This document shows positions 16,381-25,955 of a stretch of DNA of 64,000 nucleotides, one piece after another. The notes beneath the pieces were generated by a model. The model was given only the letters and a program-made list of their open reading frames with translations. It made no database searches and was not told the origin of the DNA. The position numbers were made by a program, and so were the translations under genes. The stretch spans positions 124,001 through 188,000 of the forward strand of contig JAQWRY010000052.1 of NCBI GenBank assembly GCA_029243485.1. The letters are read 5' to 3'. Numbering within the stretch: the stretch's first letter is position 1; each line of letters opens with the position of its first letter. Source of the DNA: Candidatus Binatia bacterium. Its GTDB lineage: Bacteria > Desulfobacterota > Binatia > UBA12015.

Positions 16381-16612
16381 CAGTGTTTCCCCCTGGTTGG
16401 GTCGGTCGCTCGGGTACCGAATTCTAGCGAAACCGCGCCGGGCTACGCGAGCGAATATCTCTCGTGCCCCCCGAAGGGCATGGCTTTGTCGCTGGAACTT
16501 CGCTCGTTTGGAGTCGATTCCGAGGCGGTTGGTAAAACGGCGACTGCGTCGGGCGGACGACCGACTCCGAATCGGTGTTGATCCAGATCCCCCCACAAGC
16601 GAAGGAATTCGA

Positions 16613-17353
16613 GTGCAACGCGTCATCGACCTCGAAGGATGTCTGAACTTCCGCGACCTCGGTGGCTATCCCACCGACGATGGGCGCCGTGTCCGCTGGC
16701 GCCGCGCCTTCCGGGCCGACGGACTCCACCTACTCACACCGAGCGACGTCGACAGGATCCGTGACGAGCTTGAGATCCGCGACGTGATCGACCTGCGTTC
16801 CACAGCCGAGCGACGCGCAGACGTCGGACGGCCGCTCGATGCCGTGGACGAGATCCAGGTACACCACACGCCGCTGTTCGACGGCGACATGTCGAATCGT
16901 CGCGATTCGAGAGGTGCCGACCTCAACCTCTCCGATCGCTACGTTGCCCTCGCCGGCCTCGCCAAGAAGCCGATCGCGCAGGCCCTGCAGGTCATCGCGG
17001 GCTCCACTGGAAGCGCCGTCTATCACTGCGCCGCCGGGAAAGACCGCACCGGCGTGGTTTCCGCCCTCCTCCTCGGCGTTCTCGGCGTCCGGAACGACGT
17101 CATCGTCGCGGACTACGCCGCAACCAAGGAGAACCTCGATCGGATCATCGATCGCCTGACGAACACTCCCGGATACGAGACCATCCACGGAGAGCTACCT
17201 CCCGAGACCCTCCACGCCGAGCCCGAGACGATGATCGGGTTCCTCGACGGCATCGAGCGAGAGTACGGATCCGTGGCCGACTACGCGCGCGCCGCCGGCG
17301 TCCCCGCGCAAGGCATCGACACCCTCCGGGCCGAACTCCTCGAAGACGCATGA
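16613..17353 (+). CDS. tyrosine/serine protein phosphatase (Y_phosphatase3 type)
   Basis: A 246-residue cytoplasmic phosphatase. It starts with the family hallmark LNFRDLGGY (12-19) and has the P-loop HCAAGKDRTG with Cys139 and Arg145. This is the architecture of mycobacterial PtpB-like enzymes acting on phosphotyrosine, phosphoserine or phosphoinositides. GTG 16613 is preferred to the longer open frame because GAAGGA lies six bases before it and the domain begins at once. The stop overlaps the start of the next gene as ATGA. Confidence 0.88.
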   Translation: MQRVIDLEGCLNFRDLGGYPTDDGRRVRWRRAFRADGLHLLTPSDVDRIRDELEIRDVIDLRSTAERRADVGRPLDAVDEIQVHHTPLFDGDMSNRRDSRGADLNLSDRYVALAGLAKKPIAQALQVIAGSTGSAVYHCAAGKDRTGVVSALLLGVLGVRNDVIVADYAATKENLDRIIDRLTNTPGYETIHGELPPETLHAEPETMIGFLDGIEREYGSVADYARAAGVPAQGIDTLRAELLEDA

Positions 17354-17790
17354 GCACGTCCGACACGCTCCCCCGCGAAGCCGACCGGGCTCTCACGTCG
17401 AGCCTGCGTCGGTTTCTCGGGCTCATCCTCGCCGCCTCGATCACCGTCGGAGTGATCGACTGCTTCCTGGATCCCGCGCAACTTCCACTTCTCCTCGCGC
17501 CCAAGCTTCTCGGCGTCCTTGCCCTCGTGTGGGCCCTCCGGCCCATCCGGACGGAACAGACCCAAGCAGGCGACGTCACCGTCAACCTGATCGCGCTCTC
17601 GATTACCGCCGTCACGATCGCGGCGGCCGGCGCGCTCTCCGGGCACGTCGTCCCGCGCGCACTCGTGTTGTTGATGCTCTGCGTCGGCGCCGCCGGGTTC
17701 CTCCCCTGGGGGCTTCGGCGACAAGCCCTTCTCGTCGCCATCGCCGGCGGACAGCCTGGAGGTCGGCGAGGACAAGCGCCGGGCGAGCTA
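17350..17790 (+). pseudogene. truncated polytopic membrane protein
   Basis: From ATG 17350, overlapping the phosphatase stop, about 133 residues encode four to five clear transmembrane helices such as PLLLAPKLLGVLALVWAL and ALVLLMLCVGAAGF. Such leaders occur in membrane adenylate cyclases and sensor kinases. After about base 17750 the hydrophobic pattern ends and the frame runs antisense into the convergent sulfatase gene. No cytoplasmic output domain follows, so the gene appears cut by a deletion or rearrangement whose join lies at about 17750-17790. Confidence 0.55.
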
Positions 17791-17791
17791 G

Positions 17792-19225
17792 CTACTGGAG
17801 CGCTTGGCTCGAACTTTCGATGTACCCCAAGGCCTCGAGGCGTTCGATGTGCTCCTTCGGGACCACGATCTTTTTGGCGACGAGCCGGCTGTTTCGCGTC
17901 TCCGCCTTGGCAGCAATCGCCTCGAGTCGCGTCGCGACCTCCGGCTTCCTGGCCACGAGGTCGACCGTCTCGTTCGGATCGTTCTGCCAATCATAGAGCC
18001 GGCGCGTCTTGCGCTTGCGATCGACGATGTAGTGATAGCGTCCGTCGACGACGCTGCGTAGGTGAGCCTTGCGATCCAGCGAGCCGACGACCGGGGGCGG
18101 CGTTCCAGCCGCTTCCACATCAGTGAACGTCGACACCAGGGAGCGTCCCTCCATCTTCGGCCCTTCGAGACCCAGGAGATCGATCACGGTCGGCGCGACG
18201 TCGATGAGCCCCACGGGCTGTTCGACGACGGCGGGCGCGACGCCGGGCCCGGCGATGAGGAGCGGTACTCGCAGGAGCTCCTGGTGCAGAGACCGCTCGT
18301 GACCGATGCGGCCGTGCTCGTAGAACTACTCGCCGTGGTCCGACAGGAGGACGACGATCGTCTTCTTCCACTCGTCGCGCTCGTCGAGGAATCGAAATAG
18401 GCCGGACAACGCATCGTCCGCCTGGCGAACGAGCCCGTCGTACAGATCCGAGAGCACCTGGACGTGCGCCGGGGTCAGCGGCTCCGCGTTGAAGTGGGGA
18501 TTGCCGCACTTCCCGACGGTCTCGAAGCCTTCGGGTACCTCGACCGAGCGGAAGTCCTTCATCAACTCCGGGGCGGGCTCGTAGGGGCAATGCGTCTCGT
18601 AGGTGTGGATGAACGCGAAGTAGGGCTGCTCCGGCGGCAGGCTCGTGATCCACTTCTCGACTTCGACGACTCTCTCCGTGAGGCCCGCTTCCTGCTCGCC
18701 GTACCACTCAAAGCCCCGCTTGAAGCCGTAGCGGCCCTCCACGAACCCACCGTCGGTCCAGGCACGCGCGCGATAGCCATTGCGTTTGAGCACCTGAGTC
18801 AGGGTCGGGATCTTCGCCGGCAGGGTTCGCTTGGATTTCGTCAGACCGTGCTCGCGCGGCCGCAGACCGGTGAACAGCGTCATGTGGGAGGGCAGAGTCC
18901 ACGAGGACGGTGCGAGCGCGTTTGCGAAACGCACGCCACGGCTCGCGAGCCGGTCCATGTTCGGTGACGTCGGCTTGGCGTACCCGTAGGCCCCCAGGCG
19001 ATCCGCGCGCAGCGTGTCGACGGAAATCAGGATCAGATTCGGCTTGGCCGCGGCAGACGGAAGCTTGGCGGCGGTCGAAAGAGGTTTGAGCTCGGCGGAC
19101 GGAGGCTGGGGTTCGGGCTCGGGCTCCGCCGCGACGGAAGAACCGGGAAGCACGCACAGGAGCGCACAGACGACCCATGCGAGGCTCGTGGCACAGCACC
19201 ACCGGCGTCGTCGACTCGATCGCAT
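17792..19225 (-). pseudogene. sulfatase-superfamily hydrolase interrupted by a single amber codon
   Basis: One continuous minus frame of 477 codons encodes a signal peptide (about 1-30), a Pro/Ala-rich linker, the metal-binding ISVDTLRADRLG opening, SSWTLPSHM, the metal motif SDHGE and a normal C-terminal half. The only defect is TAG at 18326-18328 directly after SDHGE, where relatives usually have Glu. The coding pattern continues undisturbed in the same frame to 17792. The nucleophile region reads SSWTLPSH rather than the C/S-x-P-x-R formylglycine motif, so it may be a phosphohydrolase-like relative. It could be a true nonsense mutation, a read error or read-through. Confidence 0.8.
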
Positions 19226-19337
19226 CAAGCGACTATCCGCGACGGACCCAGCCCCCGCAACCGCCGATGACGGGACGGCGCCCCCCGATTCCCCGCCGCG
19301 ACTGGACCCAACGGGTGTAGGCTCGTACACTCGCCGG

Positions 19338-21377
19338 ATGCCTCGCTCTTCGCGAGTCCTACTCGCGTGCCTCGCATTTGCGTCGGGAGCGAGCGCCCTC
19401 GCGTGGGTCCAACCCACGCTTCTCTGGATCACGCGCTCGCCGACCACCCAGGGTGCATCGACCACACTCGGGATCGGCTACCTTCTCTTCGGAGTCGCGC
19501 TCGGCGCGCTCGCGCGAGTTCGTTTCCTCACGGATCTCGAGCCGATGGACCGCGTCGGCCGCACCCTACTGGCACTGGCGCTCGGCCTCGCAGGGTTGGG
19601 CCTGCTGCTGCCGCACGTAGGCGCCGCGGCCCCTCCACTCCTGATTCTCGCCGGCCTGCTCTTCGGCGCAGTGAGCGGCGCACTTGGTGACAACCTGAGC
19701 GCACTCGTCCTGGGCGGGAGCGCCGGGGCCCTGTTTTCCTCGACACTCACCTTCGCCGGGTTCGGGATCTCCTCTCTCCGCTGGATGGCAACCACCGGAG
19801 TCCTCCTCGCCGGACTCGTTGCACTCGGACAACATCGAAGCCGCAACGAACCACCGACCAGCACGGGGGGCGATACCGCCATCGCTCCCGCTGTCCTGGC
19901 ATTCGCAGCGGGCTCGGTTCTGGTGACGTACACGGCGATCGTCGGCCGAGCGCTCGCTCCGTACACGGCCGACTCGATCCAGGCCCGAGCAATCCTCGGC
20001 GTGCTCGTCTTGCTGGGAACCGGCCTGGGCATGATCGCCACGCGGCGACGCCCCGAGGGCTCAGCACTGCTCCTTCTCGCTGCCGTCGCCGCAGCCTGCG
20101 CGACCCTCACGGCGTACCTGCAACTCGAATGGATCGTGCCCGGCGCCGTGCGCCGACTGGGTGGCCTCGCGTCCTGGCCGCGCGCTCTCGGGCTCACGAC
20201 CGCCGAAACCGCGGTACTGCTTCTTCCCGGTCTGATCCTCTTTTCGGCAGCACTCGGCAGCCGTGCGGCAAGGCAGATCGGTTGGCTCGCGCTCGGCGCG
20301 GCAACCGCGACGCTGTGGGCTTCACCGCTCACCGGAGCACTCGCTTCGGTCGCCATCAGGGATACGCCGTTCGACGAGCGGTATGGGCCCCTCCTCTACT
20401 GGCAGGAGACCGCGCGAGGGCTGGTTCTCGTAACGGACGACCCGCAACAGAGCCGGATCCTACGACGCGGCGACGGACGCTCTCCCGGCGGCACCGGGAC
20501 CGACCCCGAAGATCGCGTGAACGCGCAGATCCCGATGCTCCTGCATCCATCCGCGCGGCGCGTCCTTCAACTGGACTTCGGAGTGGGCAACGGCGCCTCC
20601 TCACTCCTCGCGCACCCCCTCGAGAGGCTCGACGTCTTAGACCCGACGGGAACCGCCGTCGAGATTGCACCGTTCTTCGACCTGACGAATCTCGACGTCC
20701 TCGGAGACCAGCGCCTCGTCCTACACGGCACGAACCCGTGGAAACTTCTCGCGGGGACCCAAGAGACGTGGGACGTCATTCTGCTTACCAGCGCCACACT
20801 CGAGAGCGGGACCGCGGAAGAACTGCCAACCGTCGAACGATTGAAGCTCGCTAAGAGTCGCCTCACAGGCGGCGGCGTCGTGAGCCTGCGCCTGAACGTC
20901 GGGCGTGCGTCGGTCGATGAAATCCGGACCGTCGTTCGGACCGTGGCGAGCGTCTTCCCTAACGTGAGCATCTGGAACGGGCCGCTAGGCTACAACTGGG
21001 TGATCAACGGTAGCGACGTCGAACGCCTCCCGAGCACCGCAACGATGGCCTCTCTCCGGGACGACCCCGACATCGACGCCGAGCTCGGCTCCCTCGGCCT
21101 CGACGACGCGGAGACGTTGTGGTCACGCCTCGTGCTGAGCCCGGAAGACGTCGCCGCGTTCGCAGGCACCGGGCCCCTCGTCACGACGGATCGACCTGGT
21201 GTCGACACGTCGAGCGCGCGCTCCGAAGACACCTTCTTCGGGCTGGGCGGTGCCATCGCCGATACCCGGGTCGCCGACATGACGGCGGCGGACGGACGCG
21301 AAAACGTCGGCCTCGCCCGCTTGTTCGCGAAGCTCCACGAGCTTCGAGCGCTTTCGAAGCCGCGCCCGGCGCCGTAA
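19338..21377 (+). CDS. fused membrane/spermidine-synthase-like protein
   Basis: A 679-residue protein. Residues 1-350 hold about ten hydrophobic helices. The C-terminal half is a Rossmann domain with the SAM-type motif LDFGVGNGASS near 411 and acidic VLDPTG after strand 2, as in spermidine synthases. The polyamine-binding signature GGGDG is not conserved (FGVGNGAS), so polyamine synthesis is uncertain. Similar fused proteins are common in deltaproteobacteria and are unstudied. ATG 19338 is chosen because TM1 follows; the frame open upstream is antisense to the sulfatase gene. It is divergent from that gene, with 112 bases between. Confidence 0.8.
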   Translation: MPRSSRVLLACLAFASGASALAWVQPTLLWITRSPTTQGASTTLGIGYLLFGVALGALARVRFLTDLEPMDRVGRTLLALALGLAGLGLLLPHVGAAAPPLLILAGLLFGAVSGALGDNLSALVLGGSAGALFSSTLTFAGFGISSLRWMATTGVLLAGLVALGQHRSRNEPPTSTGGDTAIAPAVLAFAAGSVLVTYTAIVGRALAPYTADSIQARAILGVLVLLGTGLGMIATRRRPEGSALLLLAAVAAACATLTAYLQLEWIVPGAVRRLGGLASWPRALGLTTAETAVLLLPGLILFSAALGSRAARQIGWLALGAATATLWASPLTGALASVAIRDTPFDERYGPLLYWQETARGLVLVTDDPQQSRILRRGDGRSPGGTGTDPEDRVNAQIPMLLHPSARRVLQLDFGVGNGASSLLAHPLERLDVLDPTGTAVEIAPFFDLTNLDVLGDQRLVLHGTNPWKLLAGTQETWDVILLTSATLESGTAEELPTVERLKLAKSRLTGGGVVSLRLNVGRASVDEIRTVVRTVASVFPNVSIWNGPLGYNWVINGSDVERLPSTATMASLRDDPDIDAELGSLGLDDAETLWSRLVLSPEDVAAFAGTGPLVTTDRPGVDTSSARSEDTFFGLGGAIADTRVADMTAADGRENVGLARLFAKLHELRALSKPRPAP

Positions 21378-21378
21378 C

Positions 21379-21413
21379 GAAAAAGGGGCGACGGTTTCCC
21401 GTCGCCCCTCTTT
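21379..21413. terminator. bidirectional intrinsic terminator
   Basis: AGGGGCGACGG (21384-21394) and CCGTCGCCCCT (21399-21409) form a perfect 11-pair stem with a four-base loop. An A run lies on the left and a CTTT on the right, so it can end transcripts of both the spermidine-synthase-like gene and the convergent Cys-rich repeat gene. Confidence 0.85.
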
Positions 21414-21416
21414 CGA

Positions 21417-24400
21417 TCAGCCGCCCGACAGTCTCGGTATCGGCAATCTCATGCTCGGCACACCGGAGCCCCGGTTCGGGATGTTTCCGATGAAACCACT
21501 CTTCTTGCCCCAAGGGCGCTTGGGGCAGATCAGGTCGTCTTCCGGCGCAGGCGGCGACGCGGGCGGCAGACAGCTCGTGAGACAGGCGTCGAAGTCATCA
21601 TCGTTCCCATCGTCACACGTCTCGCCGAACTGCGTCTGGACTTCACCGTCACCGCAGAACGTACAATCGTTTCGACAGGAATCCGTGTTGTCGTCGTTCC
21701 CATCATCGCAGTTCTCGCCGAACTGCACCTCGCCGTCACCGCAGTAGTTGCAGTCGTTCCGGCAGGCATCGGTGTTCACCGCGTTCCCGTCGTCGCAGGT
21801 CTCACCGTCGTCTAGGTTGCCGTCACCACACAGCGGCGACGTGCAATCGTTCCGGCAGGAGTCGCCGTTGTTGCTGTTGCCGTCGTCACACTGCTCTTCG
21901 AGCTGCAGCTCACCATCGCCGCATTGGGTGCAGTCGTCGCGGCAACCATCGCTGCCGTCACAGTTCTCGCCCGGGTCGATGTTGCCATCGCCACAGAACG
22001 GGAGCTCGCAGGAGTTGGAACACGAATCGTCGTCGACGGTATTGCCATCGTCGCACTCCTCACCCGGCTGGTCTTCGCCGTCACCGCAGAAGTTGCAGCT
22101 GTTCCGACAACCGTCCGTATCGATCTTGTTGCCGTCGTCGCAGGTCTCACCCGCGTCCAGAATGCCATTGCCGCACGACTGGATCACGACGCCCGGCAGG
22201 CAGGAGTTGCCGCAGGAATCGAGGTCGTTGTTGTTGCCATCGTCACAGGTCTCACCGAGAACGATCTGGGTGATGCCGTCGCCGCAGAAGTCGCAGGAGC
22301 CGCGACATTCGCTCGGAATCGGCCCAACGAGACCACCCGGAGGATCACAGGTCTCTCCGGACTGGGTCAGACCGTCGCCACAGAAGCTGCAGTCGTTGCG
22401 ACAACTGTCATCGTTGACGTTGTTGCCATCGTCGCAGCTTTCGCCCGACTGGACGACTGCGTCCCCACAAGCCGTGCAGTCATTGCGACAGGCATTGAAG
22501 TTGTTGGCATCACCGTCATCGCAGAACTCGCCGGTCTCGACGATACCGTTGCCGCACTCTTCCGAAACTGGGGTACAGTCGTTCCGACAGGCATCGGCAT
22601 TGTTGGTGTTGCCATCATCGCACTGCTCGCCAAAGCCGACCTGAACGGCGCCGTCGCCACAGGCCGTGCAATCGGTACGGCAGGAGTCATTGTTGTTGCC
22701 GTCGCCGTCGTCGCAGAACTCCCCGGCCTGCTGAACGGCATCGCCACAGAACGTGCAGCTATTGCGACAGCTGTCGGTGTCGACATCGTTGCCGTCATCA
22801 CACGTCTCACCGGCCTGCAGAACCTCATCACCACAGGCGGTGCAGTCGTTGCGGCAGGAGTCCGTGTCATTGCTGTTGCCGTCGTCGCAGAACTCGGTGC
22901 CCTCGACTACGCCGTTGCCACAAGCCGGCTGCGTGGTGCAGTCGTTGCGGCAGGCGTCGTTGTTGTTGCTGTTCCCGTCGTCGCAGAACTCGGGCGGCTG
23001 GATCGCCCCGTCGCCGCAGAACGTGCAGTCGTTCCGGCAGGAATCGTTGTTGTTGTTGTTCCCATCGTCACAGGCCTCGGGCAGCTGAACCACACCGTCG
23101 CCGCAGCTCGTGAATTGGCAGTTGTTGTCGCAGGCGTCGGCATTGCTGTTGTTGCCGTCGTCGCACTGCTCGCCGTGCTGCGCCTGCACGACGTCGTCGC
23201 CGCAGAACGTGCAATCGTTGCGGCAGGAATCGTTATTGTTCGCATTCCCGTCGTCGCACGCCTCGAGCGGATCGACGATGCCGTCGCCACACTCAGGGAA
23301 GGTGCAGTTGTTGCGGCAGGAATCCGTGTTGACGAGGTTCCCGTCGTCGCACTGCTCAGGAGATTGAACGACGCCGTCTCCGCAGAGCGGGGTCGGTGTA
23401 CAAGTATTGCTGCACGCATCGTTGTTATCGTTGTTCCCGTCGTCGCAGAACTCGCCGAACTGCGCCTGGACCTGACCGTCGCCGCAGAACGTGCAATCGT
23501 TGCGGCAGGAATCGAGATTGTTCGCATTGCCGTCGTCGCAGAACTCGCCGGCCTGTTGGATGTTGTCGCCACAGAACGTGCAGTCCCCGCGGCAGACGTT
23601 GCCGGTCGGCGGGAAGAAATCTCCCGGCGGGTCACACGTCTCACCGGCATCCACCAGATCGTCGCCGCAGGCCGGGATCCGATCTTCGTGGATGCTGCGT
23701 ATCTTGACCTTGATGGCGGCAACGGTGCCGACCACGACGGTCTGCTTGCGGATGTTCAGCTCGCTGTCGTTCGTATCGATCAGGGTACCGATGAACAGGT
23801 TGAAGCCCTGAATCGTGGACTTCTTGTTGCTGTCCGCGCCGACGAAGAACGCGAGGTCATCCGGATTTCCGGAGTTCGGCTGGATATTCGTATTCTGCTG
23901 CGTCCGAAGGTTCTGTCGAATGTAGATCGTCGAAGGAGCCGTAGCCGTGATGTTGACCTGGTCCTTGATGTCCCAGCTCTTGAAGTTGTAGACGCCGCCC
24001 GAGAGCGTGACCGTCGAGCCCTTCTTGGCCTCGAGCTCACCGTGACAGCCAGCATCGACCGTGGCGGCCCCGTCGACCGGGACCACTAACTTCGAGGCCG
24101 AGAGTGTGCAGTTGTCGAAAACGGCCGGCGGGATCGGCGGGAGGTTGCCGATCACCAGCGGGAACGGCTGTCCCGGATGCTTGGCGCCGCGGATCTCCGA
24201 AGTCGGCGCAAGATTCAGCGCGGTGTTGTAGTAGACATCGACGACAGAAGCGTTGCCCGCCATCGTGATCGTGTCGGCCACGATGTACCTCGTCGACGAG
24301 CCGGAGAGCTGGACCGCACCATTCTGCACGGTGATGTCGCCGCCCGGATTCAGGACCGCGTAGTTTCCGCGCAGATTGTTGTTCGCCCCGAGATCCATCT

Positions 24401-24545
24401 CGTTCAGTGCGATGTAGTGATAATCGCGCCAATCGGCCGACGGCTGCGCCGCAGCGGGCAGAACGCTCATGCAGACGAACCCAGCCATGAGAACTGCGGC
24501 CGCGACACTGCGGGGCACAAGGTGCTTCTCGCCAAACAGATTCAT
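21417..24545 (-). CDS. large secreted protein with 23 DUF4215 Cys-rich repeats
   Basis: A 1042-residue exported protein. ATG 24545 follows GAAGGA, and a signal peptide covers about 1-34. Residues 35-290 form a beta-rich domain with an ice-binding or parallel-helix look (repeated short strands, VDGAATVDAGCHGE). Residues about 293-992 contain 23 tandem repeats of the CGDGxxxxxExCDDGNxxNxDxCRNDC type, known as the Myxococcus cysteine-rich or DUF4215 repeat, each about 28-35 residues. A short Pro-rich tail ends it. The repeats would be disulfide-bonded and bind calcium, giving a long stiff surface stalk. Role unknown: adhesion or substrate contact is a guess. Confidence 0.92.
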   Translation of the reverse strand: MNLFGEKHLVPRSVAAAVLMAGFVCMSVLPAAAQPSADWRDYHYIALNEMDLGANNNLRGNYAVLNPGGDITVQNGAVQLSGSSTRYIVADTITMAGNASVVDVYYNTALNLAPTSEIRGAKHPGQPFPLVIGNLPPIPPAVFDNCTLSASKLVVPVDGAATVDAGCHGELEAKKGSTVTLSGGVYNFKSWDIKDQVNITATAPSTIYIRQNLRTQQNTNIQPNSGNPDDLAFFVGADSNKKSTIQGFNLFIGTLIDTNDSELNIRKQTVVVGTVAAIKVKIRSIHEDRIPACGDDLVDAGETCDPPGDFFPPTGNVCRGDCTFCGDNIQQAGEFCDDGNANNLDSCRNDCTFCGDGQVQAQFGEFCDDGNNDNNDACSNTCTPTPLCGDGVVQSPEQCDDGNLVNTDSCRNNCTFPECGDGIVDPLEACDDGNANNNDSCRNDCTFCGDDVVQAQHGEQCDDGNNSNADACDNNCQFTSCGDGVVQLPEACDDGNNNNNDSCRNDCTFCGDGAIQPPEFCDDGNSNNNDACRNDCTTQPACGNGVVEGTEFCDDGNSNDTDSCRNDCTACGDEVLQAGETCDDGNDVDTDSCRNSCTFCGDAVQQAGEFCDDGDGNNNDSCRTDCTACGDGAVQVGFGEQCDDGNTNNADACRNDCTPVSEECGNGIVETGEFCDDGDANNFNACRNDCTACGDAVVQSGESCDDGNNVNDDSCRNDCSFCGDGLTQSGETCDPPGGLVGPIPSECRGSCDFCGDGITQIVLGETCDDGNNNDLDSCGNSCLPGVVIQSCGNGILDAGETCDDGNKIDTDGCRNSCNFCGDGEDQPGEECDDGNTVDDDSCSNSCELPFCGDGNIDPGENCDGSDGCRDDCTQCGDGELQLEEQCDDGNSNNGDSCRNDCTSPLCGDGNLDDGETCDDGNAVNTDACRNDCNYCGDGEVQFGENCDDGNDDNTDSCRNDCTFCGDGEVQTQFGETCDDGNDDDFDACLTSCLPPASPPAPEDDLICPKRPWGKKSGFIGNIPNRGSGVPSMRLPIPRLSGG
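21560..23669 (-). repeat. tandem coding repeats of the DUF4215 protein
   Basis: About 23 imperfect units of roughly 84-105 bases, each encoding one Cys-rich module. Units diverge at third positions, so they are old duplications rather than fresh slippage. Two units (near 22330 and 23650) have a CDPPG variant with a longer insert. Confidence 0.9.
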
Positions 24546-24991
24546 TAAATGTCCTTCTCGTCTTCTGCCGTGCCCAACTCCCACTATGGGGTTCGACCGG
24601 CATCACTCGTAAGCATCAATTATGTGGACATGGCATCGGAGTGAGCAACCCAGATTTACCCAATCCTGTGCGATCTCTTCCACGCCCGGGCTGGCTATCA
24701 GGGAAGAGACCGGGACTCTAGCCGGCAAGCCTTCACTTCAGGCCGAACGTTCGTTCGAAAAGGCCAGCGGTGCTTGGGGATTCGCGGAGCCTCGCGCAAG
24801 GCGGAGTCGAGCTTCGAGCACGGACGGCCGCTGGTCGGCCCACGATTTCCCCAGGTTCCATAGGCAGATCCGCGTAGGTCTCTTGATCTTGACGCGCGCC
24901 GCACGCGGGCGATAGACCGACCGCCTCCCCGAAAACCCCATCCCACCAGCCGCGGCCCACCCGCGACCGAAAGAAGAGAAAGAGAGTCCAG
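24546..24991. other. divergent intergenic region, no gene seen
   Basis: 446 bases between the divergent repeat-protein gene and the netrin-like gene. Open frames on both strands have poor third-position GC and no recognisable product. Presumably it holds both promoters, but I could not pick convincing -35/-10 pairs. Confidence 0.5.
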
Positions 24992-25906
24992 ATGCTCCGG
25001 ATCGCTCCCATGCTTCTGGCCCTCCTGATGCTGGCGGCGCCGACACGTCGCTCGGAGGCGTGCACGTGCCTGCCCGGACCGGGCATCGAACACCTCTACG
25101 CCTCGGCCGAGCACGTCGTTCGGGTGACCGTGCGGCGCGAGGTCCGCCGGATCCACCGGCGACGGGGTGTGGCCACGTCTGGCGGCACGACCCGGACGTA
25201 CCGTGCCAAGGTGAAGGAGAGCTTAAAGGGCTGCCTGCCTCGCGGCCGAATCCTGAAGATCGTGACCGCGATCGACAGCGGTTTATGCGGGGCCGTTCTC
25301 CACCCCCGGAAGGAGTATGTGGTCGCGTTACGCGCGGGCGATCGGAATGTGTTCGAGGTCAACGCGTGCGACTTTCTGCGGGAGGCAAGCACCCTCACCC
25401 CTCACGAACTCGAGTTCCTGGAAACCCGCTCCGAGTGCTGCGGTGACGATTGTCGATGCACGAGCAACGACGAGGTCTCGTGCGTGGTGGATCCCTGCCA
25501 ACTGGAGTCCTGCGGCGACGCGACCTGCATTGCCAACTACTGCGGCGGCTGCACGGCGGAGTTCTTCGACTCGAGCGGGACGCCGACCTGTACCGCCTGC
25601 GAGACCGACTTCGATTGCGGGGTCGGCCAGGGATGCACCGGGGGGCTCTGCGTTGCGGAGGCCGCGTGCGGCGACGACACCGACTGCCCGGCGCAGAGCT
25701 GGTGCCGGCCCACGGCGGCCGGAGGCTCCGCCTGCGTCCCCTTCGCGGCCGAGGGCCGGTCGTGCGGCGGATTCACGCCCCCCTGGGCGTTTAGGCGCTG
25801 CCAGCCCGGCTCGGAGTGTCGTCGGGCGCAACCGGTGCCGGGGACCCCCGTGACGCCGGATTCGCCGGGCATTTGCTCCGACGAGAGTTCCTCCAACGAC
25901 CACTGA
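24992..25906 (+). CDS. secreted netrin/TIMP-like Cys-rich protein
   Basis: A 304-residue exported protein. The signal peptide runs about 1-23 and the mature end begins CTC (Cys24, Cys26), the N-terminal signature of TIMP/netrin (NTR) OB folds. KVKESLKGCLPRGRILKI and the SGLCG segment fit the NTR core up to about residue 145. The rest is Cys-rich, with small EGF- or metallothionein-like clusters (CCGDDCRC, CTACETDFDCGVGQGC, CGDDTDCP). In animals NTR domains inhibit proteases or modulate matrix; bacterial roles are unknown. It is divergent from the DUF4215 protein, another secreted disulfide-rich product. Confidence 0.75.
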   Translation: MLRIAPMLLALLMLAAPTRRSEACTCLPGPGIEHLYASAEHVVRVTVRREVRRIHRRRGVATSGGTTRTYRAKVKESLKGCLPRGRILKIVTAIDSGLCGAVLHPRKEYVVALRAGDRNVFEVNACDFLREASTLTPHELEFLETRSECCGDDCRCTSNDEVSCVVDPCQLESCGDATCIANYCGGCTAEFFDSSGTPTCTACETDFDCGVGQGCTGGLCVAEAACGDDTDCPAQSWCRPTAAGGSACVPFAAEGRSCGGFTPPWAFRRCQPGSECRRAQPVPGTPVTPDSPGICSDESSSNDH

Positions 25907-25955
25907 GAACCGGCCCGCGTTTCCCTGAGATCCGCTCTTCTGGCATCACTTTCCG

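Noticed and set aside
21560-23669. CRISPR-like periodicity
   Set aside because: Repeat units are coding, imperfect, about 84-105 bases and lack identical repeats with unique spacers.
21924-24089. 721-residue plus-strand frame with periodic Val/Ala-rich repeats
   Set aside because: It is the antisense of the DUF4215 repeats; its periodicity follows from the real gene.
24590-24610. GGTTCGACC in an intergenic region
   Set aside because: No acceptor stem, D-arm or anticodon arm can be built around it.
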